A stretch of DNA of 10,790 bases from Candidatus Helarchaeota archaeon. GTDB taxonomy: Archaea; Asgardarchaeota; Lokiarchaeia; Helarchaeales; JABXJV01. Below the pieces are notes generated by a model. It saw only the letters and a program-made list of their open reading frames with translations, searched no databases and had not been told where the DNA came from. Position 1 is the first letter of the stretch. The number at the start of each line of letters is the position of its first letter. Positions 6,902 to 10,790 of the stretch are shown piece after piece. A program made the position numbers and the translations under genes. The DNA lies in NCBI GenBank assembly GCA_013375355.1, contig JABXJV010000052.1, positions 1 to 10,790 of the forward strand. Direction: 5' to 3'.

Positions 6902-6917
6902 ATTTGAAATATCAAAT
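6902..6917. promoter_or_regulatory. Inverted repeat ATTTGA-AATA-TCAAAT upstream of the flavodoxin gene
   Basis: Perfect 6-bp arms with a 4-bp spacer lie 16 bp upstream of the flavodoxin ATG (6886). It may be an operator or a small leader hairpin. It is short and A/T-rich, so chance is a serious alternative. Confidence 0.3.
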
Positions 6918-7032
6918 ATTTTTAGTAAATAAGATTTTTTCATTTTCAGCAAGTTCTCTAGCCATAGTATTGTTGATTTTTTTTCACCGATTTTAAAATA
7001 TCTTGCATAAATGTTTTTATACCAATATTATT

Positions 7033-7156
7033 TTTATAGATTAAAATACTCTTCCTTGTAAAGAATTAGCAAAATCCATTAAATTCAATAATGGAGGGGT
7101 TTTTTTGTGAATAAAATGAGAAATTGCTGAATTTCAATTAATAACATCGTGATATT
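7033..7156 (+). promoter_or_regulatory. Leader of the thioredoxin gene: TATA-like box, hairpin, T7 tract and possible 7-codon upstream ORF
   Basis: A TATA-like TTTTATAG at about 7033-7040 would place transcription start near 7060-7065. The leader contains a perfect inverted repeat, TCCATTA / TAATGGA (7075-7081 and 7089-7095, loop 7 nt). GGGG and seven T (7100-7106) follow. This can be read as a terminator or attenuator. Alternatively GGAGGGG (7093-7099) is a strong ribosome site 7 nt before GTG 7107, which opens a 7-codon frame ending at TGA 7128-7130. The thioredoxin ATG (7157) has its own GTGAT site at 7149-7153. Confidence 0.4.
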
Positions 7157-7711
7157 ATGAGTAAAGAAAAATTAAATATAGATCCTTTAGAAAAAAACCA
7201 AGAAAAACTTCATGAAAATACAAAACTCTCCATAAAAAGAGAGATAGATAACATCAAAAAAGCAAAAGAGAACAAAGCCTTAGAAAGTAGAATAAAAGCC
7301 TTGGAAGAAGAAATTGTAGCAATAAAAAAATTCATTGCAGAAGATGGGTATACAAAAAAAATCGAAGAATTTTCTAATGAATTAGAAAAATTGGAAAAGA
7401 TAAAAATAAAACCTTTAAAAGGAAAACCAACTTTAGTGGACTTTTGGGCAGATTGGTGTGCTCCTTGTCGTATGATTGGAGCAGTAGTTCATCAATTAAG
7501 AGATAAATATAAAGATGAATTAAATGTGATTCAAATCGACACGGAGACTCAAATAGGTGGCCAATTATTTATGACTTATGCCAAACCTTATGGTGTAAAT
7601 GCTATCCCATATTTAATAGTGTTTGATAAGGATGGAAATTTATTTGAAACACTAGTTGGAGCAAATCCGCCAAAGTTAACTCAAATGGTAGAAGCTGTTT
7701 TAAAAAAATAA
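7157..7711 (+). CDS. Thioredoxin with N-terminal coiled coil
   Basis: The 184-residue protein is a normal thioredoxin domain (about residues 86-184) behind an unusual N-terminal segment. The active site is WCAPC (100-104), preceded by TLVDFWAD. The cis-proline is P151 in NAIPYLIVF, where Tyr replaces the common Thr after Pro. The C-terminal helix follows GANPPKLTQMVEAVLKK. Residues 1-85 are highly charged (Lys, Glu) with heptad-like hydrophobic spacing around 40-82 (ALESRIKALEEEIVAIKKFI), which predicts a coiled coil. The protein may therefore be an oligomer or be tethered to a partner. It should reduce disulfides in cytoplasmic proteins. There is no signal peptide or membrane anchor. Canonical thioredoxins are about 105 residues, so the first 80 are an addition. 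The upstream leader has a hairpin that could regulate expression. Confidence 0.92.
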   Translation: MSKEKLNIDPLEKNQEKLHENTKLSIKREIDNIKKAKENKALESRIKALEEEIVAIKKFIAEDGYTKKIEEFSNELEKLEKIKIKPLKGKPTLVDFWADWCAPCRMIGAVVHQLRDKYKDELNVIQIDTETQIGGQLFMTYAKPYGVNAIPYLIVFDKDGNLFETLVGANPPKLTQMVEAVLKK

Positions 7712-7786
7712 GTTTAAATCTTCTTTCTTTTATGAATGTAAATTATTACTTATTAGGTAAAAATCATCATTTTTATTCCCCATTAA
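7712..7786. terminator. Short convergent intergenic region with T-rich stop
   Basis: This lies between the thioredoxin stop and the flippase stop. A pyrimidine-rich run (7719-7731, TCTTCTTTCTTTT) follows the thioredoxin gene and fits an archaeal T-tract stop. Nothing else is seen. Confidence 0.4.
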
Positions 7787-9505
7787 TCAAGTTTTTGTTG
7801 ATTTGTCTTCTTTTTCTTTATAAAAAGGGCTATGGCGAATAATTGATCTAGCCATTTTTGCAAATCCACTAAGAGGTCCTATATTTTCCATTAATTTAAT
7901 ATCATCCTCATCATAGCCCGCTAAAAATAGCATGATAAATAAATAACTTACACCTAAGATGATTCCTCCAAGTAAAAATGAAAGTATATTTTGATGATAA
8001 GGATAGAGAAACTTATCAATAAAAAATGAAATTAGAATTGCTATAGCCGCACTTAATGAGCCCTTTCCAAGAACTGATAAATAATAATTTCTAGGATTTC
8101 TTGTAAGCTTTGTAAGATAATGAAAAGTAATAATAAGGATTACTCCCGCAGCTAGTAATAGAGCAATAGGTCCCGCATATAAGGCATTATTGGGATTATT
8201 TGTTTTAAATAAGATAATAAAAAGCGGAATTAATATAATATTAGCGCCTAATAAAGTTCCAATACTAATTGCTGCTTTTCTGCCTTCGCCTAATCCCATT
8301 AATACTGCAGAGATTAAAAAATCAATACTTGTAAATGCAACTGCAACACATTGAATTATAAATGGAATATAACCTGCAGTGTATTCAGGACCGTGTAGAA
8401 GATATAAAAGAGAATATGAAAGACCCACATATATTATGATAAAAAAAGAGGTAAGATTAAAACCTGTTTTGAATGATGATTTTACATAATCATCAATCAG
8501 TAACTCATTTTTTGATTTTTCTTCTTCAGATGCTGTTGTTGATTCTGTAATTGCTTTTGCTTCAGAAAGTGCGGGAACTAGGGGCCAAGCCATTACTGCC
8601 ACTGCATTCATTATGCCAGCATACCCAATAAAAATAGCTGAAATTCCTATTATATTGGACTCTGGAAAAAGAAAAGAACTTAATTGTTGTAATGCAGGAA
8701 TTGGGATAGCTGGACCTGGTCTAAAAAATAAAGAATAAAATAGTGTTTGAAGAGTGTAAATACTTCCATTTAAAATAATCATTGGCAAAGCACAATATAA
8801 TCCATATTTTAGTGTTTCAATTATAATATTTTTATCAGTTTCTCCAATTATTGATGATTTTAATGAAAATGGTAAATCTTTTTTCAAGAAAAGAAATTCC
8901 ACAAATATTTGCAGAATTGGACCTGTGATTACTGTTATGAGCGCTAGGGTTGCATTTTCGGGAGGAGGGACTAGAAATAGAATTATAAAGCCGATAGAAA
9001 TACTCCCTACCATTGCCATAAAATTTACAGTTGCAATTAAGTCAAAGCGTTGAATTCCTCCAAGTGTTCCAATAAAATTATCCCTAAAAAAAGCTAGATA
9101 AATTGCAATCGCAATAGTAAGTACAATAGCACCCATTAAAGAATCTTGATTCATAAATAAGAATATTGATAAAATGAAAAGCGGAATAAAAAACACAAAG
9201 CCGAATAAATGTGAAATTCTAAAACCAGCTCTGGAATACTTTAAAGCTAATTCATCTGAAGTTACAAGGGATTCTGAAATTTTTTTGGAGAATGATTGAT
9301 GTAAACCACCCGCTATTGCCATCATGGAAATGACTACAGAATTTGCCATAGATACAATTCCAAAGCCTGCAGCTCCAAATCCAATATCGGAACGAGAGGC
9401 TAAAACACCCCAAATCCAACCGACAGTGCCTGCAAGTAAACCTGAAATCAAAACAAGACTTCCACCTTTAACAACTTGCTCAGCACTTCTTTCAGATTCT
9501 GTCAT
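7787..9505 (-). CDS. Multi-pass lipid-linked oligosaccharide flippase-like membrane protein (PST/MATE type)
   Basis: The 572-residue protein is hydrophobic throughout, with about 12-14 predicted membrane helices in the layout of the polysaccharide-transporter (Wzx/RfbX-like) branch of the MVF/MATE superfamily. It opens with a short charged segment, then GGSLVLISGLLAGTVGWIWG and the SMANSVVISMMAIAGGLHQSF helix pair, as usual for the first two helices. A charged cytoplasmic loop (about 320-345, SEAKAITESTTASEEEKSKN) lies between the two six-helix halves. The C-terminus is a basic, Lys-rich tail. Such proteins flip lipid-linked sugars across the cytoplasmic membrane for glycoprotein or surface polysaccharide assembly. 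No glycosyltransferase is next to it here, so the substrate is open. AAGGA at 9516-9512 supports the ATG start. It is slightly longer than many relatives (450-520) because of the loop and tail. Confidence 0.85.
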   Translation of the reverse strand: MTESERSAEQVVKGGSLVLISGLLAGTVGWIWGVLASRSDIGFGAAGFGIVSMANSVVISMMAIAGGLHQSFSKKISESLVTSDELALKYSRAGFRISHLFGFVFFIPLFILSIFLFMNQDSLMGAIVLTIAIAIYLAFFRDNFIGTLGGIQRFDLIATVNFMAMVGSISIGFIILFLVPPPENATLALITVITGPILQIFVEFLFLKKDLPFSLKSSIIGETDKNIIIETLKYGLYCALPMIILNGSIYTLQTLFYSLFFRPGPAIPIPALQQLSSFLFPESNIIGISAIFIGYAGIMNAVAVMAWPLVPALSEAKAITESTTASEEEKSKNELLIDDYVKSSFKTGFNLTSFFIIIYVGLSYSLLYLLHGPEYTAGYIPFIIQCVAVAFTSIDFLISAVLMGLGEGRKAAISIGTLLGANIILIPLFIILFKTNNPNNALYAGPIALLLAAGVILIITFHYLTKLTRNPRNYYLSVLGKGSLSAAIAILISFFIDKFLYPYHQNILSFLLGGIILGVSYLFIMLFLAGYDEDDIKLMENIGPLSGFAKMARSIIRHSPFYKEKEDKSTKT

Positions 9506-9634
9506 TGAAATTCCTTGTTATTGCTATATTAATAGAATTTCCTTCAAAAAAAAATTATTAAGTATTCCTAACTAATTTGCAAATTGATTTTTCAGAAATA
9601 GAAAATAATACTTATTATCGATTTTTACTAGTTC

Positions 9635-9642
9635 AAAAAAAA
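9635..9642 (-). terminator. T8 stop after the SAP-like gene
   Basis: On the - strand GGCATTTTTTTTGAAC begins about 15 nt after the stop codon of the SAP-like gene. It is a simple T-tract without a stem, as expected for archaeal termination. Confidence 0.45.
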
Positions 9643-9660
9643 TGCCATTAGTCTAGCTTT

Positions 9661-9948
9661 TTATTCTTCTAAATAATTTATAATCATATTTTTCAAAATT
9701 GTTTTTGAACTTACATTAGAGGAATTAGGAATCTTCCACAGCTCAGCAATAAACATAAGTTGCCGGACAGTAGGTCCACCTCGTCTTATTTTTAAACCTT
9801 TCCTTGATTTTCTGACCTTTTTTGGTTTAATTTTCTTCTTTTTAGGCTTTTTTTCGGCTATTTTGGGTTCTTTTTCTTTAATAATTTTAGGCTTTTCTAC
9901 TTTATGTTCTTCTTTTTTCTCTTCATATTCAAAAAGTAACTCATCCAA
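9661..9948 (-). CDS. Small basic protein with SAP-like C-terminus
   Basis: The start is set at TTG 9948, because GGTGA lies 5 nt upstream and overlaps the end of the preceding gene; the in-frame GTG at 9957 is inside that site. The product is 95 residues. Residues 1-30 are acidic/charged helix (LDELLFEYEEKKEEHK), residues 30-58 are a strongly basic linker (PKKKKIKPKKVRKSRKGLK), and about 60-95 form a compact domain (TVRQLMFIAELWKIP, then SSKTILKNMIINYLEE). This last part has the helix, turn and helix pattern of SAP/HeH motifs, which bind DNA or RNA. The gene begins 1 nt after the stop of the ribbon-helix-helix gene, so they form one transcript. A role as a DNA-binding partner of that regulator, for example in segregation or replication of an element, is inferred from context. 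Confidence 0.65.
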   Translation of the reverse strand: MDELLFEYEEKKEEHKVEKPKIIKEKEPKIAEKKPKKKKIKPKKVRKSRKGLKIRRGGPTVRQLMFIAELWKIPNSSNVSSKTILKNMIINYLEE

Positions 9949-9949
9949 C

Positions 9950-10234
9950 TTATTCACCTTTTACCAATTTATCGATTAAATCACCATTAATTTCTTTTAA
10001 TTTTTCAACATACATTTTTTGATCTTTCAATAAATCATTCCTATTTTTAGCTATCCACTTGAAAAATTCGTATAATTCAAAGAAGCCTTTTTTGAAATCT
10101 TTGTTTTCTAATCTTTGTATTACTGATTCTCTTGCGAAAGTTGAAAAACCTTGAATTTCTTGAACTTTATTTATTATATCTTGATTTAATTTGACTGTTT
10201 TTGATTTATCCCAATTAATTTTCTTCTTCGGCAA
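9950..10234 (-). CDS. Ribbon-helix-helix DNA-binding protein
   Basis: The start is taken at TTG 10234, 5 nt after GTGA of AAGTGAT; the frame continues upstream to ATG 10489, but that extension is Phe-rich low-complexity sequence that crosses the promoter and is probably not translated. The product is 94 residues. KTVKLNQDI (12-20) is the strand that would insert in the DNA major groove. INKVQEIQ and TFARESVIQRLENK (about 21-45) are the two helices, as in CopG/Arc/MetJ-type folds. A helical C-terminus of about 45 residues (FFELYEFFKWIAKNRNDLL...) may make tetramers or bind a partner. Such proteins regulate plasmid copy number, partition, toxin-antitoxin and viral genes. Two GGGTACCAC boxes next to its own promoter suggest autoregulation. 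It is followed by the SAP-like gene. Confidence 0.7.
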   Translation of the reverse strand: MPKKKINWDKSKTVKLNQDIINKVQEIQGFSTFARESVIQRLENKDFKKGFFELYEFFKWIAKNRNDLLKDQKMYVEKLKEINGDLIDKLVKGE

Positions 10235-10265
10235 TATAATCACTTGAGTACTTTTATAGGTCACA

Positions 10266-10276
10266 CTTATAAATTT
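10266..10276 (-). promoter_or_regulatory. TATA-like box of the ribbon-helix-helix gene
   Basis: AAATTTATAAG on the - strand, centred near 10270, would start transcription around 10245. That leaves a leader of about 11 nt containing the GTGAT ribosome site before TTG 10234. The spacing fits an archaeal promoter. Confidence 0.5.
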
Positions 10277-10278
10277 TT

Positions 10279-10307
10279 GGGTACCACTTGATAAAATAGG
10301 GTACCAC
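10279..10307. promoter_or_regulatory. Two GGGTACCAC boxes 20 bp apart, candidate operator
   Basis: GGGTACCAC occurs at 10279-10287 and 10299-10307. Both contain the palindrome GGTACC, and the phase is 20 bp (about two helical turns). They lie directly upstream of the TATA-like box, where a bound regulator could block or recruit the polymerase. A further GTAC lies at 10248-10251 next to the expected transcription start. These are almost the only G+C-rich words in this stretch. Confidence 0.6.
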
Positions 10308-10481
10308 CTGAAAAACTTCGATACTAACTCAAAAAATTTGAACAGAAGGAATTTTGATCTTGATATAAAAAAAAAGTGATTTTTGAATGTCTTATTAGTG
10401 AATAATAAGCTGGATAATTCATTGGTAGAAATAATTTTCATCGGATTCAGGGTGTCTTGATCTGATATTTCGAAAAAAATT
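10308..10481. other. A+T-rich non-coding stretch upstream of the promoter
   Basis: No gene is supported here. The - strand frame that runs through it is compositionally biased and lacks a ribosome site at its ATG (10489). The sequence grades into the repeat block beyond 10482 and shares its A-tract and GATCT/TTGATCT words. Confidence 0.5.
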
Positions 10482-10790
10482 GATTCCAAAAAAATTTTGA
10501 TCTCAATTTTGTCTTAAAAAAAATTTGAAAAAAAAATTGACTTTGAAAGGATCCTAAAAAATTTTGACTCGAAAAAATTGAAAAAAAATTCTAAAAAAAA
10601 AAATCAATTTGAACTTCAAAAGAATTTGAAAAGAATCTTAATATTGATCTCAAAAAAAAATTGAAAAAATTAATTTTGAAAAAGTTGGATCTTCAAAAAA
10701 TTTTGAACTCGAAAAAATTGAAAAAAAATTTCTTTAAAAAAAATTCAATTTGAATTTACAAAAGAATTTGAAAAAAATTTTAATATTGAT
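10482..10790. repeat. Imperfect tandem A-tract repeat, period about 140-147 bp, reaching the window edge
   Basis: Two diverged copies are visible. GATCTC at 10499 recurs at 10646, CTCGAAAAAATTGAAAAAAA at 10568 recurs at 10708, and ATATTGAT at 10641 recurs at 10783. A shorter unit, GATYCY..AAAAAATTTTGA followed by CTC, occurs three times at 10482, 10550 and 10688. A-tracts and AAAAAATTTT words are spaced through the block, which predicts intrinsic curvature. No open frame of useful length is present. The array may continue past 10790. Confidence 0.75.

Noticed and set aside
6899..7074. Small structured RNA gene between the divergent flavodoxin and thioredoxin genes
   Set aside because: Apart from the inverted repeats listed, I saw no tRNA-like, C/D-box or other recognisable fold, and the composition is plain A+T-rich.
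9324..9575. 83-codon frame on the + strand
   Set aside because: It lies opposite the start of the flippase gene. The flippase frame has a ribosome site and family-like sequence, and this frame has neither.
10235..10489. N-terminal extension of the ribbon-helix-helix protein to ATG 10489
   Set aside because: The extension is low-complexity and Phe-rich and crosses the paired GGGTACCAC boxes and the TATA-like box. TTG 10234 has a well-placed GTGAT site.
10482..10790. CRISPR array
   Set aside because: The repeats are long, diverged and adjacent, without short constant repeats and unique spacers, and no cas gene is present.

Overview
The window is A+T-rich (roughly 30% G+C by eye) and most likely comes from an archaeon. 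Several genes carry a GGTGA(T)-type ribosome binding site 3-5 nt before the start, often with TTG as start codon (2509, 5365, 9948, 10234). Intergenic regions hold TATA-like boxes and T-rich stops rather than bacterial -35/-10 pairs. The style recalls Asgard archaea such as Lokiarchaeia, but no marker gene here proves that. No rRNA, tRNA, CRISPR array or transposase was seen.

Bases 1-2170 (+) form a tight operon of four unrecognised small genes: a partial helical protein, a second small protein, a 391-aa P-loop ATPase with an N-terminal helix-turn-helix-like stretch, and a basic Cys-containing protein. Overlaps and 1-nt gaps suggest translational coupling. The content resembles an integrated plasmid or virus more than core chromosome. 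Bases 2171-2508 are non-coding. They hold four copies of a 10-bp CCCNNACACA unit (a G-quadruplex pattern on the - strand) inside a pair of 12-bp direct repeats exactly 170 bp apart, then a perfect 16-bp palindrome in front of the next gene.

Bases 2509-4029 (+) encode a nitroreductase-family flavoprotein followed 3 nt later by a Cys-rich protein resembling the V4R / ATC-hydrolase group. Bases 4181-6390 (+) encode an unrecognised 383-aa protein and a GH172 (DUF2961) glycosidase, probably one sugar-related transcription unit. Convergent to it is a flavodoxin-domain protein (-). A thioredoxin with an unusual coiled-coil N-terminus follows (+), with a structured leader. Then comes a 572-aa polytopic flippase of the polysaccharide-transporter/MATE type (-). 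The middle of the window is therefore redox and carbohydrate/cell-surface metabolism of ordinary chromosomal type.

Bases 9661-10790 again look like an accessory element. A ribbon-helix-helix DNA-binding protein and a basic protein with a SAP-like C-terminus form a two-gene unit (-). Its promoter carries two GGGTACCAC boxes exactly 20 bp apart. Upstream lies about 0.5 kb of A-tract-rich, imperfectly repeated DNA (period about 140-147 bp) reaching the window edge. DNA-binding protein plus promoter iterons plus adjacent repeats is the usual layout of a self-regulated segregation or replication locus, although no partner ATPase is visible.
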